Positions 1 to 8,781 of a DNA stretch of 64,000 bases are shown here, in pieces. Both the position numbers and the translations under genes were made by a program. Source of the stretch: Geminicoccus sp035556675 (GTDB lineage Bacteria > Pseudomonadota > Alphaproteobacteria > Geminicoccales > Geminicoccaceae); the NCBI RefSeq assembly GCF_035556675.1, contig NZ_DATMFZ010000083.1, positions 6,409 to 70,408 of the forward strand, written 5' to 3'. The notes under the pieces are model-generated. The model worked only from the letters and a program-made list of their open reading frames with translations, had not been told where the DNA came from and made no database searches. Within the stretch, counting starts at the first letter, position 1, and each line of letters opens with the position of its first letter.

Positions 1-383
1 AGTAGTGCGAGGATCAGGGCCGGGAACGACATGAACACGTCGACGACCCGCGAGGCCGCCTGGTCGGCCCAGCCGCCGGCGATGGCTGCCAGAAAGCCGC
101 AGACGGAGCCCACGGTGAAGGACAGGACCGTGATCACCAGCGCCAGGCCGATCGAGCGCTGGGCGCCGTAGAGCAGCCGGCTCAGCATGTCGCGACCCAG
201 CGTGTCGGTGCCGAGCGGAAAGCCCACAGTCCCGATCGGCTGCCAGACATCGGCCACCGGCTCGGCCTCCGGATAGGGCGCCAGCCAAGGGCCGAATGCC
301 GCCAGGAAGGCGAACAGGAACACCAGCAGGAGACCCAGCCGGGTGATCCACGGCATCCGCCGCAGCAGCAGCGCGACGCTCAT
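1..383 (-). CDS. ABC transporter permease, DppC/OppC type (partial, C-terminus outside window)
   Basis: Second membrane subunit of a peptide/nickel-type (family 5) ABC importer. The first 127 residues are visible: a cytoplasmic N-terminus, a first membrane segment (about residues 14-34), a periplasmic stretch with the phrase PLGTDTLGRDMLSRLLYGAQ, which is the signature of DppC-type permeases, then a second membrane segment. The ATG overlaps the stop of the upstream permease by four bases (ATGA), so the two subunits are translationally coupled. The gene runs off the left edge, so its C-terminal EAA loop cannot be checked. The substrate cannot be told from the permease; the family spans peptides, nickel, opines and oligosaccharides. 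Confidence 0.9.
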   Translation of the reverse strand, partial: MSVALLLRRMPWITRLGLLLVFLFAFLAAFGPWLAPYPEAEPVADVWQPIGTVGFPLGTDTLGRDMLSRLLYGAQRSIGLALVITVLSFTVGSVCGFLAAIAGGWADQAASRVVDVFMSFPALILAL

Positions 384-1336
384 CGCGGATGCCGCAGGCG
401 CGGGTTGGCCAGGATCGAGACGATGTCCGCCAGCATGTTCAGCCCGACATAGGTGATCGCGAACACGATGGCGCAGGCCTGGATCAGCGGGATGTCGCGC
501 TTGGACACGGCATCCACCATGAGCTGGCCCATGCCGGGGTAGACGAACACCACCTCGACCAGGATCACGCCGACCACCAGGAAGGCCAGGTTCAGCACCA
601 CGACATTGGCGATCGGGCCGATCGCGTTGGGCAAAGCGTGGCGGAAGATGATCGCGCGGCGCGGCGTGCCCTTCAGCTCGGCCATCTCGATATACGGGGC
701 AGAGAGTACCTGCACGACCGCCGCCCGGGTCATGCGCATCATGTGGCCGGTCGTCACCAGCGTGAGCGTGAGGGCCGGCAAGGCGATCGCCCAGAGCTTC
801 TGGCCGAAGCCGGCGCTGGGCGAGATGCGCGAGATCGCCGGGAACCAGCCGAGCTGCACGGCGAAGACATAGACCAGCAGGTAGCCGATGAAGAATTCCG
901 GCATGGAGATCGCGGCCAGCGTGGCGGCGGAGGTGGTCTTGTCGAAGGTCCGGTCGCGCCAAAGGGCCGAGAGCAGGCCCAGCCCGATCGCCAGCGGCAC
1001 CGCGATCACCGCGGCGGTCGCGGCCAGGAACAGGGTGGCCTGCAGCCGCGGCAAGAGGACGGTGACGATCGGCCGGCCGGAGGCCAGTGAATTGCCGAAG
1101 TCGCCCACCAGCACGCCGCTGAACCAGCGCCAATAACGGACGATCGCCGGGTCGCCCAGGTTCAGCTTGGCGCGAATCGCCGCCACCGCTTCCGGGGTAG
1201 CGCTCTGTCCCAGGATCACCTCGGCCAGGTCGCCCGGCAGGAGCTCGGTGCCGATGAACACCAGCACCGAGACCGCGAACAGGGTGAGGAGGCCCAGGAG
1301 CAGCCGCTTGCCGATCAGGCGCCAGAGATCAGCCAT
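380..1336 (-). CDS. ABC transporter permease, DppB/OppB type
   Basis: First membrane subunit of the same family 5 importer, 318 aa, the usual length. The N-terminus (RLLLGLLTLFAVSVLVFIGT, then LPGDLAEVILG) is the typical DppB start, followed by about six membrane segments and the EAA-like cytoplasmic loop near residues 215-250 (ELKGTPRRAIIFRHALPNA), which contacts the ATPase. The start overlaps the end of the binding-protein gene by eight bases and the stop overlaps the DppC-like start by four, so binding protein, DppB and DppC form one transcript. No ATPase is visible; DppD/DppF-type genes may lie beyond the left edge. Confidence 0.92.
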   Translation of the reverse strand: MADLWRLIGKRLLLGLLTLFAVSVLVFIGTELLPGDLAEVILGQSATPEAVAAIRAKLNLGDPAIVRYWRWFSGVLVGDFGNSLASGRPIVTVLLPRLQATLFLAATAAVIAVPLAIGLGLLSALWRDRTFDKTTSAATLAAISMPEFFIGYLLVYVFAVQLGWFPAISRISPSAGFGQKLWAIALPALTLTLVTTGHMMRMTRAAVVQVLSAPYIEMAELKGTPRRAIIFRHALPNAIGPIANVVVLNLAFLVVGVILVEVVFVYPGMGQLMVDAVSKRDIPLIQACAIVFAITYVGLNMLADIVSILANPRLRHPR

Positions 1337-2912
1337 CGAGCCAGACGCGCTCGGGTGCCCGCATGCCGCACAGGCCGAGCTGCGGGGTCAGCTCGAAATT
1401 CTGCACCCCGGCGGTGGTGGCATCGACGAAGTCGTTGAACATCGGGATGAGCTCGCCGCCATCCTCGTTGATCATCCGCTGGAGCTCGGCATACATCTGC
1501 GCACGCTTTGGCCGGTCGAGCTCGGCGCGGGCCTGGACCAGCAACTTGTCGAATTCCGGCCGGAACCAGTAGGACTCGTTCCATGCCGCCTTCGAATGGT
1601 AGGCGATGCTCATCATCATATCGGCGGTGGGCCGCCCGCCCCAGAAGGTGAAGCAGAACGGCTTCTTCATCCAGACATCGTTCCAGTAGCCATCGGCCGG
1701 CTCGCGGATGACGTCGATGTTGATGCCGGCCGCGGCCGCGTGCTGCTGGTAGAGGACGGCTGCATCCACCGCCCCGGCGAACGGCGCATCGGAGGTCGAG
1801 AACGGGATCTTCTCGCCGCCATAGCCGGCCTTCTTCATGTGGAACTTCGCCTTGTCCGGATCATAGGTCCGCTGCGGCAGGTCGGTGGCGAAGAAGGGAT
1901 CGGTCACCGGGATCGGCTGGTCGTTGCCGACCCGGCCCAGGCCCCGCAGGATCTTGGCCAGGATGTCCTCGCGGTTGGCGGCGTATTTCAGCCCCAGCCG
2001 AAAGTCGTTGTTGTCGAACGGGGCCGTGTCGCAGCGCATCACCATGGAATAATGGCCGCCGCCGGCAGCGCGGTGGATGGTGACGCCGGGCATCTTGCTC
2101 AGCAGGTCGACCGTCTTCGGGTCGACCCGCTCCATGATCTGGATCTGCCCGGTCTGCAGGGCGGCCGTGCGCGCGGCCGGATCGGCGATGCCGACGATCT
2201 CCACGCTGTCGAGGTTGGCGCGGCCGGTCTTGAAATAGTTCTCGTTGCGCTCGCCGAAGATCCGCACGCCCGGGTCGAACTCGGTGATCTTGTAGCCACC
2301 GGTGCCGATGCCGGACGCCGGGTCGGAATCCTTCTGCATGATGACGAGGTGGTAGTCGGTCATGAGATAGGGCAGGTCCGCGTTGCCCTCCTCGAGTTCC
2401 ACCACGACCACGTGCTTGCCGTCGGCCCGGAGGTCCTTCACCTGGGTCATGATGCCAGCGGCACCGGACTGGCTGTCCTCGCCGCGGCTCTGGTTCAGGG
2501 TCCAGATGACGTCCTCGGCATCCAGCTCCTTGCCGTCGTGGAAAGTGACGCCCTTGCGCAGGTTGAAGCGCCAGGTCTTCGCGTCCGGCGACGGCTCCCA
2601 GCTCTCGGCCAGCTCCGGCACGGCCGAGCCGTCCGTGCCGTACTCGACCAGGCAGTTGCCCCACATGAAGCTGGTGAGCTGGTGGATCGAGGCGGTCGCC
2701 AGCAGCGGGTTCAGCGTATCGGTGGTGGCCCCGCCGGTGGCACCGATCGCGACCGTGCCGCCCTTCTTCGGCTCGCCCTGCGCACGCGCCATGCCGGGCA
2801 GCATGGCACCGATGGCGGCACCGGCCCCCAGCATCGCCGTAAGCTTGCCGAAGCCGCGCCGGTCCAGCCCGCCCCGCCGCAAAGCCCGGTCATACCCGCT
2901 GAAGGCACTCAT
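1329..2912 (-). CDS. ABC transporter substrate-binding protein, family 5 (second tandem copy)
   Basis: Periplasmic binding protein of the DppA/OppA family (SBP_bac_5), 527 aa. The N-terminus carries a twin-arginine signal (LDRRGFGKL, then a hydrophobic stretch ending at ARAQ near residue 45), implying export in folded form. Family markers include LAESWEPSPDAKTWRFNLRK and the FHDGKELDAEDVIW segment. It aligns without gaps along its whole length with the upstream 527-aa paralogue, about three quarters identical by eye, so the pair arose by tandem duplication. It directly overlaps the permease gene and is probably the primary partner. Ligand unknown. Confidence 0.92.
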   Translation of the reverse strand: MSAFSGYDRALRRGGLDRRGFGKLTAMLGAGAAIGAMLPGMARAQGEPKKGGTVAIGATGGATTDTLNPLLATASIHQLTSFMWGNCLVEYGTDGSAVPELAESWEPSPDAKTWRFNLRKGVTFHDGKELDAEDVIWTLNQSRGEDSQSGAAGIMTQVKDLRADGKHVVVVELEEGNADLPYLMTDYHLVIMQKDSDPASGIGTGGYKITEFDPGVRIFGERNENYFKTGRANLDSVEIVGIADPAARTAALQTGQIQIMERVDPKTVDLLSKMPGVTIHRAAGGGHYSMVMRCDTAPFDNNDFRLGLKYAANREDILAKILRGLGRVGNDQPIPVTDPFFATDLPQRTYDPDKAKFHMKKAGYGGEKIPFSTSDAPFAGAVDAAVLYQQHAAAAGINIDVIREPADGYWNDVWMKKPFCFTFWGGRPTADMMMSIAYHSKAAWNESYWFRPEFDKLLVQARAELDRPKRAQMYAELQRMINEDGGELIPMFNDFVDATTAGVQNFELTPQLGLCGMRAPERVWLDG

Positions 2913-2986
2913 TCTCGTTTCCCCCTCATCCGAGCGCCCGGCGGCGCGATATTCATTCTCAGTAATGGACTGTCCCCGGCGGCAGG

Positions 2987-4570
2987 TCAGCCTTCCATCC
3001 AGACGCGCTCGGGTGCCCGCATGCCGGCAAGACCGTATTGCGGGCTCAGTTCGAAATTCTTCACCTGCTCCGTGGCGGCATCCACGAAGTCATTGAACAT
3101 CGGGATGAGCGCGCCGCCATCGTCGCGGATCATCGACTGGAGCTCGGCATACATCTCGGTGCGCTTGGCCGGGTCGAGCTCGGCACGGGCCTCCAGCAGG
3201 ATCTTGTCGAAGTCCGGGCGGCGCCAGAACGTGTCGTTCCAGGCCGCGTCCGACTTGTAGGCCACCGTCAGCATCAGGTCGGCGGTGGGCCGCCCGCCCC
3301 AGTAGGATACGGAAAACGGCTTCTTCATCCAGACATCGTTCCAGTAGCCGTCCGAGGGCTCGCGGATCACGTCGATGGTGATGCCGGCCTTGGCCGCGTG
3401 CTGCTGGTAGAGGACCGCCGTGTCGACCGCGCCGGAGAAGGCGGCGTCCGAGGTCGAGAGCGGGATCGCCTCGCCGCCATAGCCGGCCTTCTTCATGTGG
3501 AACTTCGCCTTGTCCGGGTCGTAGACCCGCTGCTCCAGGTTCTTGGCGAAGAAGGGATCGCCGGACGGGATCGGGTGGTCGTTGCCGACCTTGCCCAGGC
3601 CACGCAGCACCTTGTCGACGATGTCCGCACGGTCGGCCGCGTATTTCAGACCCAGGCGGAAATCGACATTGTCGAAGGGTGCCGTGTCGCAGCGCATCAG
3701 CAAGGGATAATGGCCGCCGCCGGCGGCGCGATGGATGGCGACGCCGGGAGCGCGGCTGAGCAGTTCCACCGTCTTCGGGTCGACCCGCTCCATCACGTTG
3801 ATCTGGCCGGTCTGCAATGCTGCGGTGCGCGCTGCCGGATCGTTGATGGCCACCAGCTCCACGGTGGCGCAGTTGCCGCGCCCGGGCTTGAAATAGTTCT
3901 CGTTGAGCTCGCCGAAGACCCGCACCCCCGGATCATATTCCGTGATCTTGTAGGGGCCGGTGCCGATGCCTGCGGTCAGCTCCGAATCCTTGGGCATGAT
4001 CAGCAGGTGATAGTCGGTCAGCAGATAAGGCAGGTCGGCATTGCCGGAATCGAGCGTGATGATCACTGCGTGGCTGCCGTCCGCCTTCAGGTCGGTGACG
4101 GAGGTCATGTAGCCGGCAGCACCCGATTCGGTGTTCTCGCCCCGGTGCAGGTTGAGCGACCAGACCACGTCCTCGGCGGTCAGTTCCTTGCCGTCGTGAA
4201 AGGTGACACCCTTGCGGATGTTGAACTTCCAGGTCTTCGCGTCCGACGACGGCTCCCAGCTCTCGGCCAGTTCCGGCACGGCCGAGCCATCGGAGCCGTA
4301 CTCGACCAGGCAGTTGCCCCACATGAAGTTGGTGGCGGCATGGAGCGAGGAGGTCGAGGGCAGCGGGTTCAGCGTGTCGGTGGTGGCCCCGCCAGTGATG
4401 CCGATGGCGAGATCCCCGCCCTTCTTCGGCTCCTCCTGCGCCCGTGCCATGCTGGGCAACAGGGCACCCAGCGAAGCGCCGGCCCCCAGCATCGCGGCGA
4501 GCCTGCCGAAGCCCCGCCGGTCGAGCGCACCCTGGCGGAGAAGGCGGTCATAGCTGTCGAAGCGGCTCAT
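2987..4570 (-). CDS. ABC transporter substrate-binding protein, family 5 (first tandem copy)
   Basis: A 527-aa DppA/OppA-family binding protein with a twin-arginine signal (LDRRGFGRL then a hydrophobic region ending MARAQ). It has the same length and segment order as the next gene downstream and differs by scattered substitutions, for example SVSYWGGRPTADLM against CFTFWGGRPTADMM near the ligand-facing lobe. Only 74 bases separate the two copies. Retention of two full-length copies before one permease pair suggests either different ligand ranges or a dosage effect. No frameshift or stop interrupts either copy. Confidence 0.92.
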   Translation of the reverse strand: MSRFDSYDRLLRQGALDRRGFGRLAAMLGAGASLGALLPSMARAQEEPKKGGDLAIGITGGATTDTLNPLPSTSSLHAATNFMWGNCLVEYGSDGSAVPELAESWEPSSDAKTWKFNIRKGVTFHDGKELTAEDVVWSLNLHRGENTESGAAGYMTSVTDLKADGSHAVIITLDSGNADLPYLLTDYHLLIMPKDSELTAGIGTGPYKITEYDPGVRVFGELNENYFKPGRGNCATVELVAINDPAARTAALQTGQINVMERVDPKTVELLSRAPGVAIHRAAGGGHYPLLMRCDTAPFDNVDFRLGLKYAADRADIVDKVLRGLGKVGNDHPIPSGDPFFAKNLEQRVYDPDKAKFHMKKAGYGGEAIPLSTSDAAFSGAVDTAVLYQQHAAKAGITIDVIREPSDGYWNDVWMKKPFSVSYWGGRPTADLMLTVAYKSDAAWNDTFWRRPDFDKILLEARAELDPAKRTEMYAELQSMIRDDGGALIPMFNDFVDAATEQVKNFELSPQYGLAGMRAPERVWMEG

Positions 4571-4608
4571 CTCATTCTCCCCGGGGGCGCACTATGGTTG
4601 GCGGGCGG

Positions 4609-5373
4609 TTAGCGCAGTTCGCGATACTCCGGCTGCTCCTTGTCCAGCATCGCCATCAGGGCGGCGAAATGCCGGTCGTGGTGGCCGACGTCGCCGTCCC
4701 AGGCGGCCTGGGTCACCTGGACGACCTCGTCGGACAGGAGCTTCAACTTCTGGTTGCGGCCTTCCGCCAGGACCTGCAGTTCGGCGGCCCGCTCCAAATA
4801 ATAGAGCCAGGAGAAGGCCTGGCCGATGGAGGTGCCGGTCACGATCGGCCCGTGGCTGGCGAGCAGGGCCACTGGCCGGCCGGCCATGACCGAAGCGATC
4901 CGGTCGCCTTCCTGGGCATGGTTGCCCATGCCGTTATAGTTCTCGTCGTAGCCGATCCGGTCGTGGAACAGGCAGTAGGTCTGGCTGATCGGCAGGAGCC
5001 GACCGCCCTCGCAGCAGGCGATCGCGGTCGTGTAGGGCATGTGGGTGTGCATCACCGCCCGGGCATGGGCGTAGCGGCGGTGCACGGCGCGGTGGATGTG
5101 GAAGGCGGTCGCCTCGACCACGCCCTCCCCGTCCAGGACATTGCCGTCACCATCGATCAGCAGCACGTCGGCAGCGGTCAGCATCGACCAGTGCTTGCCG
5201 TAGCCGTTGATCAGGAAGCGGTCGTCGTCCAGCGCGAAGCTGAAATGATTGTCGATCGCCTCGTTGAAGCCGAACTTCGCGGCGAGCCGGAGGGCTGCGG
5301 CCAGCTCGATCCGGTGCCTGCGGACGTCCGCCGCGTCACCGAGCTGCGCGACCTTGCGGTTTTCGGCCGGCAC
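4609..5373 (-). CDS. class II aldolase/adducin family protein
   Basis: A 254-aa protein of the class II aldolase/adducin fold (relatives: fuculose-1-phosphate aldolase, ribulose-5-phosphate 4-epimerase). The zinc-binding HxH is seen in ARAVMHTHMPYTTAIAC (near residue 110), and a third histidine in SHGPIV (near 165). A fuller N-terminal block, NEAIDNHFSFALDDDRFLIN, replaces the common GNxS...R pattern. The GTG start is chosen because GAGGAGGAG lies just upstream. It is the first gene of the minus-strand transporter run, which suggests it acts on the imported compound. Whether it is an aldolase, epimerase or decarboxylase cannot be told from sequence. Confidence 0.85.
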   Translation of the reverse strand: MPAENRKVAQLGDAADVRRHRIELAAALRLAAKFGFNEAIDNHFSFALDDDRFLINGYGKHWSMLTAADVLLIDGDGNVLDGEGVVEATAFHIHRAVHRRYAHARAVMHTHMPYTTAIACCEGGRLLPISQTYCLFHDRIGYDENYNGMGNHAQEGDRIASVMAGRPVALLASHGPIVTGTSIGQAFSWLYYLERAAELQVLAEGRNQKLKLLSDEVVQVTQAAWDGDVGHHDRHFAALMAMLDKEQPEYRELR

Positions 5374-5529
5374 CGGCGTCTCCTCCTCGCTGGATCATTT
5401 CTAGTGACCTTACGGGTTTTGAACGCCCGATCAATTGCGATGCGGACAGGCGCCATCGTCAAGGCGACATTGTCGGCCTACAAGCCAAGCTTGATGATCG
5501 GACCGGGCTGTCCACCCGCCAGCCGCCGC

Positions 5530-6585
5530 TCAGCCCGGCACCAACGCCACGGAGCGTTCGTCGAAGGTCACCCAGGCCTCGGCACCCTGGGGGATCATCG
5601 TCCCTCCGGCCGGCACCGTCGCGAACAGATGCCCGACCGGGCCGTCCAGCTCGTATTCCAGATGGCTGCCCAGATAGATCGCGTGGCTGACGCTCATCCG
5701 GTTGGCCGCCTCGACCGGCTCCGGATGGACCCGGATCGCGTGCGGGCGCACCGCAAGGGTGGCGGCACCCGGCGGCAGGGCGCGGCCCGGCAACTCCAGC
5801 GTCGAGCTCCCGACCCGGACCGTGGCGCGGCCCCCATCGATCCGGGCGATCTCCGCGGCCAGGAGGTTGGCATCGCCGATGAAGTCGGCGACGAAGCGCG
5901 AGGCAGGTTCCTCGTACAGTTCGCGCGGCGTGCCGGCCTGGGCGATTACCGCCTGGTTCATGACGATGATCCGGTCGGAGACGGCCAGGGCCTCCTCCTG
6001 GTCATGGGTGACATAAATCGAGGTGATGCCCAGGCGCTGCTGCAGGTCGCGCAACTCCTCGCGAACCTTGCGGCGCAGCTTGGTGTCGAGATTGGACAGG
6101 GGCTCGTCGAACAGGAGCACCTGGGGCTCCAGCACGATGGCACGCGCCACCGCGACCCGCTGCTGCTGGCCGCCGGAAAGCTCGGCCGGCAGGCGCTCGC
6201 CATAGCCGGCGAGGCCCACCGTGGCGAGCGCCGCCTCGGCACGCTCGCGCACCTCAGCCTTGGGCCGCCGCGTCACCGACAGGCCGTAGCCGACATTCTC
6301 CAGTACGGTCATGTGCGGGAACAGGGCGTAGGACTGGAACACCATGGCGACGTCCCGGGCGGTCGCCGGCAGGTGGGTGACATCCTGGTCCTCGATGAAG
6401 ATCCGCCCGCCGGTGGCCAGCTCCAGGCCGGCGATCATGCGCAGCGTCGTGGTCTTGCCGCAACCCGACGGGCCCAGGAGGGTCACCAGCGTGCCGGCCT
6501 CGACCGCGAAGCTGACGTCGCGCACGGCGACCACCTTGCCGTAGGCCTTGGTGACGTTCTCGAACCGGACGCTGGCGACGCTCAC
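5530..6585 (-). CDS. ABC transporter ATP-binding protein, Fbp/Pot/UgpC type
   Basis: ATPase of an Fbp-type importer, 351 aa. Walker A is GPSGCGKTT (about residue 38), the signature motif is LSGGQQQR, Walker B is LLFDEPLSNLD, and the switch histidine is in VTHDQEEAL. The C-terminal part (from about 240) is a TOBE regulatory domain with the usual RPHAIRVHPE segment. The GTG start (MSVASVRFENVTKAYG) overlaps the stop of the permease gene by four bases and fits the family N-terminus. Together with the fused permease and binding protein it makes a complete importer for ferric iron or a similar small ligand. Confidence 0.93.
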   Translation of the reverse strand: MSVASVRFENVTKAYGKVVAVRDVSFAVEAGTLVTLLGPSGCGKTTTLRMIAGLELATGGRIFIEDQDVTHLPATARDVAMVFQSYALFPHMTVLENVGYGLSVTRRPKAEVRERAEAALATVGLAGYGERLPAELSGGQQQRVAVARAIVLEPQVLLFDEPLSNLDTKLRRKVREELRDLQQRLGITSIYVTHDQEEALAVSDRIIVMNQAVIAQAGTPRELYEEPASRFVADFIGDANLLAAEIARIDGGRATVRVGSSTLELPGRALPPGAATLAVRPHAIRVHPEPVEAANRMSVSHAIYLGSHLEYELDGPVGHLFATVPAGGTMIPQGAEAWVTFDERSVALVPG

Positions 6586-8774
6586 GAAGCTGCTCCCACG
6601 GGTGCTGCCACCGGCACGGCGCTGCGGCGGCCGAGCCGCCGCTGGCCGACCAGAAGCTGGAAGATGCCGATCACCACCAGCATGACCAGGATCAGGACCG
6701 AGCTGTAGGCCACGGCGATGCCGTACTCGCCGTTCTCGACCCGGCCCAGGATGTAGGTGGTGGCCATCTCGTAATTGGCGGAAACCAGGAACACGACGGC
6801 ACTGATCGCGGTCATGGCGCGCACGAAGCTGTAGACCAGTGCCGCTAGGATGGCCGGGCGGAGCAGCGGCAGGACGATCCGGCGCATGGTGGTGAAGCTG
6901 GACGCGCGCAGCGTCAGGGACGCCTCGTCCAGGCTCTTGTCGAGCTGGCTCATCGACGCGATTCCGGCGCGCACGCCCACCGGCATGTTCCGGAACACGA
7001 ACGAGATCACCAGGATGATGCCGGTGCCGGTGATCTCGATGGGCGGCACGTTGAACGCCAGGATGTAGGCGATGCCAATCACCGTGCCGGGAATGGCGAA
7101 GCTCAGCATGGTGCCGAATTCGAAGGCCCGCTTGAAGCCGAACTCCTGGCGCACCAGCAGCCAGGCGGTGAGCAGGCCGATGGCGGCCGTCGGCACCGCC
7201 GCGGTCAGGGCGATGGCAATCGTGGTGGAGAAACTGTTCCAGGCGGTGCCGGACCAGACGATGCCGTGCTCGCCCGTCGTGACGCCGAAGGCGGCGATCA
7301 TGTGGCGCAGGGTCGGCGTGTAGTCGCGCCCCCAGAACTCGACCAGCCCACCCACCAGGATCAGCGCGTAGAGCGCAATGGTGAGCACCGCCCACGGGAT
7401 CGTCACCGCGTAGAGGGTGTAGCGCAGGCCCGGGACCAGCTGGAGCGGGACGCCGGAATCGCCCTTGCCGGTGACGGTCGTGTAGTTGCGCCGGCCCAGC
7501 CAGCGCTGCTGCGCCCAGAAGGCCAGGAGCGTGAAGGCCAAGAGGATCAGCGCCATCAGCGCGGCGCGCGACGGCTCGTGCTGGGCGCCCACCATGGCGA
7601 AGAAGATCTCGGTGGCGAGCACGTCGAAGTCGCCGCTGAGCACCAAGGGGTTGCCGAAATCGGCCAGGCTCTCGATGAACCCGAGCAGGAAGGCATTGGC
7701 CAGGCCCGGGCGCATCAGCGGCAGCGACACCGTCTTGAACGTGGTCCAGCCATCGGCGCGCAGCGTCTGCGCAGCCTCCTCCATGGACGGGCTCACCCCC
7801 TCGACCACACCGATCAGCACCAGGAAGGCGATGGGGGTGAAGGCCAGCGTCTGGGCGAACCAGACGCCGGGCAGGCCATAGATCCAGCGCCCGGGCTCGA
7901 TGCCGAACATGGTGGCCACGAACTGGGTCACCGTGCCGTTGCGGCCGAACAGCAGGATGATGGCGAGGCCGATCACGAAGGGCGGGGTGATGATCGGCAG
8001 CACCGTCAGCACCCGGAGCGAGCGCTTGAACGGGAACGGCGTGCGGGTCGCGATCAGGGCGAAGGCTAGGCCCAGTAGCGTCGTGGACAGGCCGGTCAGG
8101 ACCGCCAGCAGCAGCGAGTTCCAGGCGACCCCGCAGCGCACGGTCGAATAGGTGCAGGCCAGCCCCCAGATCCGGGCGTCGAAGAACTGGTCGGCGAACT
8201 GGTCCGGCACGAAGGCCCGGGCCAGGATCATGCCGACCGGCACGAACACGAACAGGCCGACGACGGCGACCACCAAGCCGATCGAACCGGCGACGAACCG
8301 GTCGCCCTTGACCAGACCGCGCCCCGCCAGCCCGTTGGTCAGGGTGAACAGGAAGGACAATGCCACCAGCACCGCCCCTGCCCCCATCCCGTACTGGCGG
8401 GAGCGGTCCGGGACGAACGGCGCCAGCCAGGCGGCCGGGCCGCGATGGTTGACCGCGAGCCCCTGGATCGCGAGCCAAGCGATCCCGAGCAAACCTGCCA
8501 GCACCAGGAGATTGGCGCGGCGTGCCGGGTCCATCCCCTGCCGCAGCGCCAGCAGCGGCAGGAGCAGCGGGACGAGCAGCGGCAGGAGCCAGACCCGGCC
8601 GAGCCACAGCCCCTGGGCCAGGCCCGACGCATAGTCCCGGTCGGTGAACAGCCCGGCATTCAGCCAGGCGAACGAGAAGAAGCCGTCGTCCTGGGCATAC
8701 CAGGGCAGCAGGACGAAGCCGCACCAGCCAACCAGAAGCCAGGCGACGAGGGGTCGGTCGTGGTGCGGCTGCAT
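6582..8774 (-). CDS. iron(III)-type ABC transporter permease (fused double permease)
   Basis: A 730-aa membrane protein with two tandem BPD_transp_1 domains, as in FbpB/AfuB-type permeases where both membrane subunits are fused. Many hydrophobic segments are visible, starting at LVAWLLVGWCGFVLLPW near residue 8, and two EAA-type loops (one near AAQTLRADGWTTFKTVSLPL, one near EASLTLRASSFTTMRRIVLP). The ATG giving MQPHHDRPL is preferred over an in-frame start 78 bases upstream, because the latter would overlap the binding-protein gene; it lies seven bases after that gene's stop. The N-terminal region before the first permease domain is longer than in FbpB. Confidence 0.92.
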   Translation of the reverse strand: MQPHHDRPLVAWLLVGWCGFVLLPWYAQDDGFFSFAWLNAGLFTDRDYASGLAQGLWLGRVWLLPLLVPLLLPLLALRQGMDPARRANLLVLAGLLGIAWLAIQGLAVNHRGPAAWLAPFVPDRSRQYGMGAGAVLVALSFLFTLTNGLAGRGLVKGDRFVAGSIGLVVAVVGLFVFVPVGMILARAFVPDQFADQFFDARIWGLACTYSTVRCGVAWNSLLLAVLTGLSTTLLGLAFALIATRTPFPFKRSLRVLTVLPIITPPFVIGLAIILLFGRNGTVTQFVATMFGIEPGRWIYGLPGVWFAQTLAFTPIAFLVLIGVVEGVSPSMEEAAQTLRADGWTTFKTVSLPLMRPGLANAFLLGFIESLADFGNPLVLSGDFDVLATEIFFAMVGAQHEPSRAALMALILLAFTLLAFWAQQRWLGRRNYTTVTGKGDSGVPLQLVPGLRYTLYAVTIPWAVLTIALYALILVGGLVEFWGRDYTPTLRHMIAAFGVTTGEHGIVWSGTAWNSFSTTIAIALTAAVPTAAIGLLTAWLLVRQEFGFKRAFEFGTMLSFAIPGTVIGIAYILAFNVPPIEITGTGIILVISFVFRNMPVGVRAGIASMSQLDKSLDEASLTLRASSFTTMRRIVLPLLRPAILAALVYSFVRAMTAISAVVFLVSANYEMATTYILGRVENGEYGIAVAYSSVLILVMLVVIGIFQLLVGQRRLGRRSAVPVAAPVGAAS

Positions 8775-8781
8775 GGATTCG

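Noticed and set aside
1167..3260. A 697-codon open frame on the plus strand opposite the binding proteins
   Set aside because: It is rich in His, Arg, Gly and Asp in the pattern of an antisense reading of GC-rich genes, and lies opposite two clear ABC transporter genes.
4444..6708. A 754-codon plus-strand open frame across the aldolase and ATPase genes
   Set aside because: It runs antisense to two well-supported genes and shows no family motif; long antisense frames are common at this base composition.
6586..8724. The long in-frame extension upstream of the ATPase start (out-of-frame over the permease)
   Set aside because: The extension is an Arg/Ala/Gly-rich shadow of the permease gene. 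The GTG at 6585 with the family N-terminus is the true start.
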